The translations under genes were made by a program, and so were the position numbers. Shown piece by piece: positions 18,695 through 25,993 of a stretch of 64,000 nucleotides of DNA. Origin of the DNA: DASPGX01 sp035620375 (lineage in GTDB: Bacteria > Patescibacteriota > Minisyncoccia > 2-02-FULL-40-12 > GWA2-44-9); the NCBI GenBank assembly GCA_035620375.1, contig DASPGX010000028.1:1-64000 (forward strand). The letters run 5' to 3'. The notes below the pieces were generated by a model. It ran no database searches, was not told the DNA's origin, and saw nothing but the letters and a program-made list of their open reading frames with translations. The stretch's first letter is position 1. Each line of letters opens with the position of its first letter.

Positions 18695-19324
18695 GTGAGA
18701 ATACCCCACAAGACATTGGAACGCAGCCTGCTGAGCGGGGGTTACCGCTCGGTCATCGGCGTGGATGAGGTCGGCATGGCGTGTCTTGCCGGTCCGGTGA
18801 CCGTTTGCGCGGTCATGCTGGGCCCGGAGTTTTTCCGGAGCCGCCACGACGGCCTCCGGGGACTGCGCGACTCAAAGCTGCTCAGGCCGCATCAGCGCGA
18901 GGCCTATGCCGCCGAGCTGAAGCGGGAGCCGTCATTGCGGTTCTGTATCGCAAGCGCCATGCCCCGCACGATAGACCGGCTGAACATCTTCTGGGCCGCC
19001 CGTCTGGCGATGCGCCGCGCCGTCCGCCGGCTCGCCGGGCCGGACGACGGGTGCATGGTGCTGGTGGACGGCAATCTTCCGGTCCGGGGACTGGGGATGG
19101 AGCAGCTGCCGGTCGTGAAAGGGGACCGGAAAGTCTTCACCATCGCATGCGCGTCCGTCATCGCCAAGGTTCACCGTGACGGACTGATGACCCGCTACGC
19201 CCGCCGGTATCCCGGATACGGATTTGAGGTGCATAAAGGGTATCCGACGCGCATGCACCGTGAACGGCTTGCGGCGCTCGGCGCGACGGAATTGCATCGC
19301 AGGACATTTAGTGGTATAATATAA
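18695..19324 (+). CDS. rnhB: Ribonuclease HII
   Basis: 209 residues. It cleaves the RNA strand of RNA-DNA hybrids and removes misincorporated ribonucleotides. Motifs are GVDEVGMACLAGPV (metal-binding Asp24 and Glu25), LRDSKLL, VLVDGN with a further Asp, and KVFTIACASVIAKVHRD with the late Asp, all of the RNase HII pattern. The start is a GTG at 18695, since no ATG precedes the first motif in frame. The stop overlaps the extended -10 of the next gene. Confidence 0.95.
   Translation: MRIPHKTLERSLLSGGYRSVIGVDEVGMACLAGPVTVCAVMLGPEFFRSRHDGLRGLRDSKLLRPHQREAYAAELKREPSLRFCIASAMPRTIDRLNIFWAARLAMRRAVRRLAGPDDGCMVLVDGNLPVRGLGMEQLPVVKGDRKVFTIACASVIAKVHRDGLMTRYARRYPGYGFEVHKGYPTRMHRERLAALGATELHRRTFSGII
19312..19320 (+). 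promoter_or_regulatory. Extended -10 inside the rnhB 3' end
   Basis: TGG then TATAAT at 19315-19320. The next gene starts at 19355 with CGGAGGG about 8 nt upstream, so this transcript has a short leader with a Shine-Dalgarno. Confidence 0.6.
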
Positions 19325-19354
19325 AATCGTTCATCAACAGCGGAGGGTCTCGGG

Positions 19355-20143
19355 ATGCAGACGTTCGCATGGTTCTGCGTCATCATGGCGCTTGTGCTCC
19401 TGTACGGCATGCGCATCAGGAGCGTCATCGGGTACGTCCGTTCGCCGCTCATGCACTGGTATGTCGGCGCGACGCTCGGCGTTGGCCTGTTCCTGGGCGC
19501 GGTTCTGACCGCCAAGCTCGGACTGAGCATGCCGCGTGACGCGGCGGTCGCCCTCCACGGCGTCGTGATGTTCGTCGGGGCATGGCTGGGTTTGCGCTAC
19601 TGGAGCGTATGGCGGCCGTGGGACGTTCCCGCGGCGGTACTTGCGCTGGTACTGGTGGCGTTCTACTTCACCGACCCCCGGACGTACAACAACATCATGT
19701 TCGGCGCGGTGACGCTCGGCTGTGCGGTGGGCGGATACTACGTGACCAAGCGCTGGCTGGTCGCGTTCTCGCTCGTCATGGCCTGCTTCGACGGCTATGC
19801 CGTGTGGGGTTCGGACATCATGGAGCAGCTCATTGAGCAGAAGCCCGGTCCGTTTCCGACCGAACTGCTCGTGGCGAGCTTCTTCCCGCGCCACTTTTCC
19901 ATCGGGGTCATGGACGCGCTCCTTGCGGCCATGATTATCGTCGGATTGGTGCATCACCGCGGTATCGGCAGGGCGGCAATGTTCGCACTCGCCTACGCCG
20001 GCTCTATCTTCGCCGTGGGCGTCATCGCCCTGCGTTTGGCGAACATGGGGAACACGCTGTTCGCCCATGTGCCGATGCTCGTCATCCTCGCGCCGCTGGC
20101 ATGCGGCTTCCTCCTTCTCAGCCCTCGGGGCCAGGCGCCCTGA
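19355..20143 (+). CDS. Polytopic membrane protein, presenilin-like paralogue 1
   Basis: 262 residues, about eight membrane segments, very few charged loops. Two features align with the gene at 20212: LVMACFDGYAVWGSDIM (Asp146 after Phe) and SIGVMDALLAAMIIVGLVHH (Asp187), 41 residues apart in both. In presenilin and signal peptide peptidase proteins the catalytic pair is (Y/F)D in one helix and GxGD in the next; here the second motif is GVMD, lacking the middle Gly. A late VPMLVILAPLACGFLL could stand for the PAL region. An intramembrane aspartyl protease role is inference. The TGA stop forms the loop of the terminator hairpin. Confidence 0.6.
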   Translation: MQTFAWFCVIMALVLLYGMRIRSVIGYVRSPLMHWYVGATLGVGLFLGAVLTAKLGLSMPRDAAVALHGVVMFVGAWLGLRYWSVWRPWDVPAAVLALVLVAFYFTDPRTYNNIMFGAVTLGCAVGGYYVTKRWLVAFSLVMACFDGYAVWGSDIMEQLIEQKPGPFPTELLVASFFPRHFSIGVMDALLAAMIIVGLVHHRGIGRAAMFALAYAGSIFAVGVIALRLANMGNTLFAHVPMLVILAPLACGFLLLSPRGQAP

Positions 20144-20159
20144 GGGCGCTTTCTTTTTT
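20135..20159 (+). terminator. Terminator with the stop codon in its loop
   Basis: GCGCCC (20135-20140) and GGGCGC (20144-20149) enclose the TGA stop codon of the preceding gene, followed by TTTCTTTTTT. A terminating ribosome would cover the hairpin, so translation and termination may compete. Confidence 0.85.
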
Positions 20160-20211
20160 CGGAAACGGAGGCTATCATCCCGAAAGCGTCTTAAATCCAT
20201 AGGGAGGCCGG

Positions 20212-21117
20212 GTGTACCCCATTATCTGGTTCGCACTGGTGACGGCGTTGGCCGTCGCATACGCTGTGCGGGCCGACACAACGTGGGGTCCGCAAAAGCG
20301 TTTCTACATCGAATGGCCCCACGCCGTCGCCATCGCGCTGGCAGTCATCGTCGCCGGTCTGCTTATCGGCCGCGGCGTGCCTGAGGCGGTTACGCCCCAG
20401 CCGGCCGTGAAGCCGGCCACGACGACCGCTCCCGCCGTACCCCCGCCGGTTTCGGTGCCTGCGCCCGGCCACGCGCCCGGAAAGACCCCGACGCCGGCGA
20501 CGCACGACGCGAAGCCCGGGCCGGCCATACCGCCCGAGGCATTCGTGGCATTCCATGCCGTCGGCATTGCCTATGCGGCCTTTGCCGGACTCGTGCTCTG
20601 GCGGCGTGAAAATTGGTCTCCGTACGCTGCGGCATTCGCCGCCATGGCCGTTACGGTCGCTTACTTCACCTGGTCCGGCGTCCATGAAGTCGGCAATACC
20701 GTGCTTCTGTTGGTCGCGCTGGGATTCTCGTTGCTTGGCCGGACGGCCACGCAGAAAGGGTTCATCGTCGCATACATCCTACTGATGCTGTTCGACGGTT
20801 TCGCGGTCTGGGGCTCGGATCTCATGAACCGCATCGCGTTGCACTACCCCGAGGCGTTCCCGAAGTTTCTGCGGATGGCGGGTTACGGCGGCCTGGCAAC
20901 GGGCATCGGCGCGGGTGATGTGCTGTTCGCGGCAATCGCGTGCAACCACATTCATCAGCACCGGGGCTTTCGGAGAGCCGTATTTTTCGCCGTCGCGTGC
21001 ACGGTCGGCGTCCTCGTCGGCATCCTGATGCCGGGGCAGACGCCGTTGCTTATCTTCGTGACCCCCGTGGCGATTGCCGCCCTGCTCATCCCGCAAGGCT
21101 GGCTGCGCATCGACTAA
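20212..21117 (+). CDS. Presenilin/SPP-like intramembrane aspartyl protease candidate, paralogue 2
   Basis: 301 residues. An N-terminal hydrophobic pair of segments is followed by a Pro/Ala/Thr-rich insert of about 60 residues (around 65-115) and then five or six membrane segments. LLMLFDGFAVWGSDLM holds Asp195 after Phe, and GLATGIGAGDVLFAAIA holds a complete GxGD motif (GAGD, Asp236), the signature of GxGD intramembrane aspartyl proteases. The third PAL motif is not clear; LLIFVTPVAIAALL is the candidate. The 41-residue spacing between the aspartates equals that of paralogue 1. The start is GTG at 20212 with GGGAGG just upstream. These enzymes cut membrane-spanning peptides, for instance signal peptide remnants; the substrate is unknown. 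Confidence 0.6.
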   Translation: MYPIIWFALVTALAVAYAVRADTTWGPQKRFYIEWPHAVAIALAVIVAGLLIGRGVPEAVTPQPAVKPATTTAPAVPPPVSVPAPGHAPGKTPTPATHDAKPGPAIPPEAFVAFHAVGIAYAAFAGLVLWRRENWSPYAAAFAAMAVTVAYFTWSGVHEVGNTVLLLVALGFSLLGRTATQKGFIVAYILLMLFDGFAVWGSDLMNRIALHYPEAFPKFLRMAGYGGLATGIGAGDVLFAAIACNHIHQHRGFRRAVFFAVACTVGVLVGILMPGQTPLLIFVTPVAIAALLIPQGWLRID

Positions 21118-21150
21118 GTATCAACATGCTCAATCGGTGCGCATTTTGTT

Positions 21151-21159
21151 TGGTATAAT
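21151..21159 (+). promoter_or_regulatory. Extended -10 of gap
   Basis: TGG then TATAAT at 21154-21159; the ATG follows at 21169, 9 nt later, with no Shine-Dalgarno, so the leader would be at most a few nt. Confidence 0.65.
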
Positions 21160-21168
21160 GGACGTACC

Positions 21169-22203
21169 ATGGCCACCAATATTGCAATCAACGGTTTCGG
21201 GCGTATCGGACGGGCGTTTTTCAAGCTGGCGCTGACGAAGCCGGAGCTGAATATCGTGGCCATCAATGACCTCGGCGACCCCGAGAACCTCGCGTATCTC
21301 CTCAAGTTTGATTCCGCGTACGGCCGTTACGGCCACGAGGTCTCGGTAAAGGAGGCCGAAGGGTCCAAATACCTGGTGGTCGGAGGGCAATCGTTCCTGT
21401 TCATTCAGGAGAAAGAACTGGCGAAGCTTCCCTGGAAGGATTTGGGCGTGGATGTTGTCGTGGAGGCGACTGGCGTGTTCACGAAATACGAACAGGTGCA
21501 GTCCCATGTGGATGCGGGCGCAAAGCGCGTCGTGCTGACCGCCCCGGCAAAGGACGAGGACGGCCCGGACGCCAAGACGGTGCTCATGGGCATCAACGCC
21601 GAGGAGCTGAAGACGTGCACGCTGTCATCCAACGGCTCGTGCACCACGAATTCGGCATCACCGGTGCTGCAGATTCTTACCGAGACCGTCGGGGTGGAAA
21701 AGGCATTTTTGAACACGACGCACGGTTATACGGCGACGCAGGCGCTCATCGACGGGCCGACCAAGGGCAAGGACTACCGCAAAGGGCGCGCAGCTGCGGC
21801 GAACATCATCCCTGCGACGACCGGCTCCGCCATTGCGGTCGGCCGTGCGGTCCATGCGGTAACGGGCAAGTTTGACGGTATCGCGATGCGGGTGCCCGTC
21901 CTGACCGGCTCGCTGTCCGCCATCGTTTTCGTTTCTTCAAAGAAAACGAATGCGGAGGAAATCAACGAGATTCTGCGCAAAGCGGCCGTGGAGTCCCGCT
22001 GGGCCGGTATCTTCAGGGCGTCCGACGAGCAGCTGGTATCCAGCGATATCGTCGGGGACCCCTATGCCGCTATCGCCGACCTGACGCTGACGACGGTCGT
22101 GGATGGTAACCTGTGCGCCGTATACTCCTGGTATGACAACGAATTCGGATACACGAACTCGTTGGTCATGCACGTGTTGGAGGTGGCGAAAGCCCTTGCA
22201 TAG
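21169..22203 (+). CDS. gap: Glyceraldehyde-3-phosphate dehydrogenase
   Basis: 344 residues. It oxidises glyceraldehyde 3-phosphate to 1,3-bisphosphoglycerate with NAD(P)+. The N-terminus has the Rossmann motif INGFGRIGRAFFKLAL. The catalytic site is SNGSCTTNSASP, with Cys158, and the partner is His185 in NTTHGYTATQ. The second Cys usual four residues after the catalytic one is Ser here. The C-terminus SWYDNEFGYTNSLVMHV is typical. The stop overlaps the GTG of the transketolase N-half by one base, so glycolysis and the non-oxidative pentose phosphate step are transcribed together. Confidence 0.97.
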   Translation: MATNIAINGFGRIGRAFFKLALTKPELNIVAINDLGDPENLAYLLKFDSAYGRYGHEVSVKEAEGSKYLVVGGQSFLFIQEKELAKLPWKDLGVDVVVEATGVFTKYEQVQSHVDAGAKRVVLTAPAKDEDGPDAKTVLMGINAEELKTCTLSSNGSCTTNSASPVLQILTETVGVEKAFLNTTHGYTATQALIDGPTKGKDYRKGRAAAANIIPATTGSAIAVGRAVHAVTGKFDGIAMRVPVLTGSLSAIVFVSSKKTNAEEINEILRKAAVESRWAGIFRASDEQLVSSDIVGDPYAAIADLTLTTVVDGNLCAVYSWYDNEFGYTNSLVMHVLEVAKALA

Positions 22204-23066
22204 TGAGCGAATATATCTCCGAAAAGAAGATAAAGGAGCTGGAGAAGAAGGCCAACGATATCCGGCAGGATATCGTGAGTATGCTTGTGGAGGCCGGCTC
22301 CGGCCATACGGCGGGTCCGCTTGGTCTGGCGGACATCTATACGGCGTTCTATTTTCACATCCTTAACCACGACCCCAAGCGGCCCGACTGGGAGGAGCGT
22401 GACCGGTTTATTGTATCCAACGGGCATACGTGCCCCGTCTGGTACGCGACCCTGGCGCACGCGGGGTACTTTCCGAAAGAGGAACTGAAGACGTTGCGGA
22501 AACTGGGTACGCGTCTGCAGGGCCATCCCGAGCGCGGCCATCTTCCCGGCATTGAGAACACCTCGGGTCCTCTGGGCCAGGGATTGGGTCAGGCAGCCGG
22601 CATGGCGTATGCGGCGCGCATGGATGCGCGGAAGTTCCGCGTCTACTGTCAGATGTCCGACGGAGAGCAGGAATCGGGCGTGCTCTGGGAGTCGGCGATG
22701 TTCGCGGGCAAAAACAAGCTCAACAACCTGACCGCGTTCATTGACCGCAATAACATCCAGATCGACGGGATGACGGAGGACATCATGCCCCTGGAGCCTC
22801 TCCGGGACAAATGGGAGGCGTTCAACTGGAACGTGCTGGAGGTGGACGGGCACAACATTGAAGCGTTCGTGGACGCGGTGCAGGAGGCTAAGGCGACGTA
22901 CGAGAAACCGACCGTCATCATCGCGCATACGATACCCGGTAAGGGCATCAAGGAGATTGAATTTGACTACAAATGGCATGGGATTCCCCCCAAGCCCGAC
23001 CAGGCCAAGGCGTTTCTGCAGGAACTGCGGACGTTGGGCGGAAAGATTACGAGCGAGCATGAATGA
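22203..23066 (+). CDS. Transketolase, N-terminal (TPP pyrophosphate) subunit
   Basis: 287 residues, equal to the first half of a classical transketolase. Visible motifs are GSGHTAGPLGLADIYTAFYF, DRFIVSNGHTCPVWYATLAH, GPLGQGLGQAAGMAYAARMD and the thiamine diphosphate segment SDGEQESGVLWESAMFAG to AFIDRNNIQIDG. Split transketolases are common in archaea and in many CPR bacteria. The C-half is at 24020, separated by three small membrane genes. Translation starts at a GTG that shares one base with the gap stop. Confidence 0.95.
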   Translation: MSEYISEKKIKELEKKANDIRQDIVSMLVEAGSGHTAGPLGLADIYTAFYFHILNHDPKRPDWEERDRFIVSNGHTCPVWYATLAHAGYFPKEELKTLRKLGTRLQGHPERGHLPGIENTSGPLGQGLGQAAGMAYAARMDARKFRVYCQMSDGEQESGVLWESAMFAGKNKLNNLTAFIDRNNIQIDGMTEDIMPLEPLRDKWEAFNWNVLEVDGHNIEAFVDAVQEAKATYEKPTVIIAHTIPGKGIKEIEFDYKWHGIPPKPDQAKAFLQELRTLGGKITSEHE

Positions 23067-23205
23067 CCTGTACGGCATGGAACAGCACCAGACTTCAGCG
23101 GTCAGGCCCGTTCACGGTATGGGCCGGCGCATGGTTTTGTGGACGATTATCGTGGTGACCGTCGGCGCCATCCTGATACTATTGTCCGGAGGGCGGGTTT
23201 TCTGA
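23059..23205 (+). CDS. 48-residue single-helix membrane protein
   Basis: Starts at an ATG within the transketolase stop region (8-nt overlap), typical of coupled translation. A polar N-terminus with HQTSAVRPVHGMGRR precedes one membrane helix (MVLWTIIVVTVGAILILLSG). No family recognised. It sits first in the group of three membrane genes between the two transketolase halves. Confidence 0.55.
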   Translation: MNDLYGMEQHQTSAVRPVHGMGRRMVLWTIIVVTVGAILILLSGGRVF

Positions 23206-23214
23206 AACCGGATC

Positions 23215-23646
23215 ATGCTACGCGATATCACAATGATAATCTCGGTCATGGTGTCCATCGGCTCCATCGGTTTCGGGTTCTACAAGAATATCGAGGCATC
23301 CAACAACCGTGCGTTCATCTACGAACAGGCGTACCGCATTGTGGGACAGATTAATGACGCTCCCATTTCCGAACAGGCGAAAACGCAGCTGACGACGGAT
23401 GCGCTTTCCGGATTGTCCGCACCGCCGCCGGTCATCGACCTGTCGCAGTCCAGCGCCGATGTCGGCGACGACGGCGTCTGCACGCCCAACGAGGAGTCGT
23501 TCTGTACGCAACTGGCGGACCGGCTGGGACGGGAGAACGTCGCCTGTGCGCGCGGCAATGAGCCGACCGGACCCGTCTGTGCGCAGGCGGCACGGACGAG
23601 GACTGAGATACTTCAGGAGGGCTGTTTTCTCTGCTTTGCGCCATGA
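23215..23646 (+). CDS. Signal-anchored small Cys-containing protein, paralogue 1
   Basis: 143 residues. An N-terminal membrane segment (about 4-23, DITMIISVMVSIGSIGFGFY) is followed by an extracytoplasmic part with AYRIVGQINDAPISEQAKTQ, LSGLSAPPPVIDLSQ, and six Cys in the last 60 residues (for example CTPNEESFCTQL, VACARG, EGCFLCFAP). The following gene has the same design. No known family was recognised. It overlaps the next gene by 4 nt. Confidence 0.6.
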   Translation: MLRDITMIISVMVSIGSIGFGFYKNIEASNNRAFIYEQAYRIVGQINDAPISEQAKTQLTTDALSGLSAPPPVIDLSQSSADVGDDGVCTPNEESFCTQLADRLGRENVACARGNEPTGPVCAQAARTRTEILQEGCFLCFAP

Positions 23647-24017
23647 ACGTACGTCTTGCATTCCCGGTGACCATGTTCGTCCTCGCGGGCGTATCGTTCG
23701 GCTACGGCGCCTGGCAGCATCTCGCGGCGCGGAGCGCGCGTGCGGCGGACGCGAGCCGGTTGGCGTACATCCTGCAGACGATTGAGCATTCCGACCTGTC
23801 CCGTGCGGGCAAGCAGGATTTGTACGTTTCCATCGCATCGGGCCTGCCGTCGGCGCCTCCGGTTCTGGGTATAGATTTTTCCGGCTCATTCGCGGCCCTT
23901 CCGGGAGGAGATTCGTGCGTGAGCGACGGCCAGCGTGCGTTGTGCCGTGCGCTGATTACCACCGGAGCCGATGACGCAACGCGCGGTGCGGTATGCGGCG
24001 GGTGCAGCCCCGAATAG
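23643..24017 (+). CDS. Signal-anchored small Cys-containing protein, paralogue 2
   Basis: 124 residues. N-terminal hydrophobic segment (about 5-22, LAFPVTMFVLAGVSFGYG), then AYILQTIEHSDLSRAGKQDL and ASGLPSAPPVLGIDFSG, which line up with paralogue 1 (IVGQIND.., LSGLSAPPPVIDLS). Four Cys lie toward the C-terminus, two as CGGC. The CxxC end could be a redox or metal site; this is inference. It ends 2 nt before the transketolase C-half. Confidence 0.6.
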   Translation: MNVRLAFPVTMFVLAGVSFGYGAWQHLAARSARAADASRLAYILQTIEHSDLSRAGKQDLYVSIASGLPSAPPVLGIDFSGSFAALPGGDSCVSDGQRALCRALITTGADDATRGAVCGGCSPE

Positions 24018-24019
24018 AC

Positions 24020-25036
24020 ATGAGCCTGAACGCAAAATACAACCTGGCGTTCCCTGAAAACCCCGCCGATGCGGAAATGGTTCCCACGCGGGACGGGTTC
24101 GGCAAAGGGCTCGTCCGGGCGGGCGAGCAGGACGAGCGGGTCGTCGCGTTGTGCGCCGACCTGACCGAGTCCACGCGCACCCAGTGGTTCGCCGAAAAAT
24201 TCCCCGGACGTTTTGTACAGGTCGGGGTCGCGGAGCAGAACCTTGCGGTTCTGGCCTCCGGCATGGCGAATTACGGCAAGATTCCGTTCATCACCTCGTA
24301 TGCGACGTTCAGCCCGGGCCGGAACAACGAGCAAATCCGGACGACGGTCTGCATCAACAACGTGCCCGTGAAAATCGCGGGTTCCCATGCGGGCGTTTCC
24401 GTGGGACCTGACGGCGCCACGCACCAGGCTTTGGAGGATATCGCGCTCATGCGGGTCATCCCGCGGATGGTCGTGGTCGTTCCCGCGGACGCTCCGCAGG
24501 CGCAAAAAGCGACGTTCGCCGCCGCATTCAACGGCTCGCCCACATATATCCGGCTGGGAAGGGAAAAAATGCCGGTATTCACGACCGACGATACGCCTTT
24601 TGAAATCGGAAAAGCACAGGTACTGCGGGACGGTTCGGATGTTGCGATAGTCGCTTGCGGCGCGCTGGTTTATGAAGCGCTTCTGGCGGCCCGCCGTCTG
24701 GCGGATGATGGCATTGAATGCACAGTCATCAATAACCACACCGTGAAACCGATGGATGCACGGACTATCGCAGATGCCGCGAGGGCCTGCGGCGCCGTGG
24801 TCACCGCGGAGGAACACCAGATTGCGGGGGGCATGGGCTCGGCCGTGGCCGAAGTTCTTGCCGCCTCGGGACCCGTTCCCGTGGAGTTTGTGGGGATGCA
24901 GGACCGTTTCGGCGAGTCCGGGCCCCCGGCGGACCTGATGAAACATTTCGGCCTTGATGCGGATGGTATCATCCAGGCCGTTCACCGCGTCATGAAGCGG
25001 AAGAAGAAGAGCCGCGCCGCGAAACCGAAGAAATGA
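24020..25036 (+). CDS. Transketolase, C-terminal (pyrimidine-binding) subunit
   Basis: 338 residues covering the second half of transketolase. RFVQVGVAEQNLAVLASGMA holds the catalytic Glu that activates thiamine diphosphate. PFITSYATFSPGRNNEQIRT, GSHAGVSVGPDGATHQALED and PTYIRLGR follow the family pattern, and the C-terminal domain has VTAEEHQIAGGMGSAVAEV. It should pair with the subunit at 22203. The ATG at 24020 lies 2 nt after the previous stop. The C-terminal tail is strongly basic (KRKKKSRAAKPKK). Confidence 0.95.
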   Translation: MSLNAKYNLAFPENPADAEMVPTRDGFGKGLVRAGEQDERVVALCADLTESTRTQWFAEKFPGRFVQVGVAEQNLAVLASGMANYGKIPFITSYATFSPGRNNEQIRTTVCINNVPVKIAGSHAGVSVGPDGATHQALEDIALMRVIPRMVVVVPADAPQAQKATFAAAFNGSPTYIRLGREKMPVFTTDDTPFEIGKAQVLRDGSDVAIVACGALVYEALLAARRLADDGIECTVINNHTVKPMDARTIADAARACGAVVTAEEHQIAGGMGSAVAEVLAASGPVPVEFVGMQDRFGESGPPADLMKHFGLDADGIIQAVHRVMKRKKKSRAAKPKK

Positions 25037-25064
25037 AAATGACCTCCGGGGAGGTCATTTTCAT
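25033..25064. terminator. Bidirectional terminator overlapping both stop codons
   Basis: ATGAAAATGACCTCC (25033-25047) pairs perfectly with GGAGGTCATTTTCAT (25050-25064). The right arm is T-rich on the plus strand and the complement of the left arm is T-rich on the minus strand. The plus-strand stop (25034-25036) and the minus-strand stop (25064-25066) lie within or at its edges. Confidence 0.85.
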
Positions 25065-25612
25065 TAGGCTTCCGAGTTGCTTTTCAGGAGGTCCCTGAGC
25101 TTCGCGAAGTCCGCTTCCAGGAGGCTTTTCACCGAAGGATCCTTGAGAGCCTTGGACGGGCTCATCGTCGGGAGAAGCTTGAACGTTCCGAGAGGGAATG
25201 TTCTGCCGTGCACGTTCTCGACGGGGATACGCAGACCGACGCCGTTCAGCGCGAGGTTGCCGAGGGTAACCACGACCTCGGGATTCACGCTGCGTATTTC
25301 ATCCTTCAGGAACGACGCGTGCGAACGGATTTCCTTGGGCGTCGGGAGCTTGTCGTCGTCGGGTCGGTATTTGACCACGTTGGTCACATACACCTTTTTG
25401 CTGTCGATTCCTGCGCTCCGGAGGAGGCGGTTGAGTTCCTTGGCATGATTGCCTCCCATCGGCTTGCCCTCACGCTCGCCGTCCTGGTCCAAAACCTCGT
25501 TGACGAACACGATACGGGCGCCGACGGTCCCTTTCCCGAAGACGAGCTTTTTCCCCTTGAATTTTTCTTTCAAGGCCGTGTTTACGCTCTTGAGTGTCTT
25601 GGGGTCCGACAT
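25064..25612 (-). CDS. Uracil-DNA glycosylase superfamily protein with altered active site
   Basis: 182 residues. The fold is recognisable by VYVTNVVKYRPDDDKLPTPK and VNPEVVVTLGNLALNGV, which match the middle of family 4/5 uracil-DNA glycosylases. Key positions differ: the GEAPG-type first motif reads FVNEVLDQDGE, GRPFVG reads GKPMGG, the Cys after TNVVK is Tyr, and the late HP(A/S) motif reads TMSPSKAL, so the His is lost. No set of four Cys for an Fe-S cluster exists. It may be a divergent glycosylase or a DNA-binding derivative. The ATG at 25612 begins at the first well-formed helix; an upstream start would add 16 residues. Confidence 0.7.
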   Translation of the reverse strand: MSDPKTLKSVNTALKEKFKGKKLVFGKGTVGARIVFVNEVLDQDGEREGKPMGGNHAKELNRLLRSAGIDSKKVYVTNVVKYRPDDDKLPTPKEIRSHASFLKDEIRSVNPEVVVTLGNLALNGVGLRIPVENVHGRTFPLGTFKLLPTMSPSKALKDPSVKSLLEADFAKLRDLLKSNSEA

Positions 25613-25701
25613 GGCTGAAACAGTAGCATAAATGGCTGACTTTGGCAATACCTGAACCATAAAAGGCCCGCTACGGCAGGCCCTCTATGGCATACGGTTT
25701 G

Positions 25702-25773
25702 TGGGCGGCATAGGAATCGAACCTATGACCTCTGTCTTATCAGGACAGCGTTCTACCACTGAACTAGCCGCCC
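25702..25773 (-). tRNA. tRNA-Ile (GAT)
   Basis: On the minus strand, the acceptor GGGCGGC pairs with GCCGCCC, discriminator A. The D arm has AGTTCAGTGGTAGAAC, the anticodon stem CTGTC/GACAG holds loop CTGATAA (anticodon GAT), and the T arm reads AGGTTCGATTCCT. CCA is not encoded. Confidence 0.95.
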
Positions 25774-25820
25774 TCGGCCCGGATATACTATACAAAAATC
25801 TGGATATAATCAAGATTTCG

Positions 25821-25829
25821 TGCTATAAT
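25821..25829 (+). promoter_or_regulatory. Extended -10 upstream of tRNA-Ala
   Basis: TGC then TATAAT at 25824-25829, about 35 bp before the tRNA 5' end. A second TATAAT lies at 25805-25810. Confidence 0.6.
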
Positions 25830-25863
25830 GTGTCGTTATGCGGCGTTGAAGCCGTCGGCTGAC

Positions 25864-25936
25864 GGGCCCGTAGCTTAGTTGGTAGAGCGCCTCATTTGCA
25901 ATGAGGAGGTCACCGGTTCGAATCCGGTCGGGTCCA
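25864..25936 (+). tRNA. tRNA-Ala (TGC)
   Basis: Acceptor GGGCCCG pairs with CGGGTCC (one G-U), discriminator A. D arm TAGCTTAGTTGGTAGAGC, anticodon stem CCTCA/TGAGG with loop TTTGCAA (anticodon TGC), T arm CCGGTTCGAATCCGG. CCA is not encoded. It lies 90 bp from tRNA-Ile on the opposite strand; elsewhere these two tRNAs often sit in the 16S-23S spacer. Confidence 0.96.
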
Positions 25937-25951
25937 CCTGAAAATCGCACA

Positions 25952-25975
25952 GCGCCCGCCTCTGACGGCGGGTGC
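25952..25975 (+). terminator. Terminator hairpin after tRNA-Ala
   Basis: CCCGCC (25955-25960) pairs with GGCGGG (25967-25972), extended by three further pairs including one G-U. There is no U-tract; the next promoter follows at once. Confidence 0.6.
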
Positions 25976-25977
25976 CG

Positions 25978-25986
25978 TGGTAGGAT
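25978..25986 (+). promoter_or_regulatory. Extended -10, leaderless start of the C39 gene
   Basis: TGG then TAGGAT at 25981-25986; the ATG is at 25994, 7 nt later, with no Shine-Dalgarno. Confidence 0.55.
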
Positions 25987-25993
25987 GAGCCCA

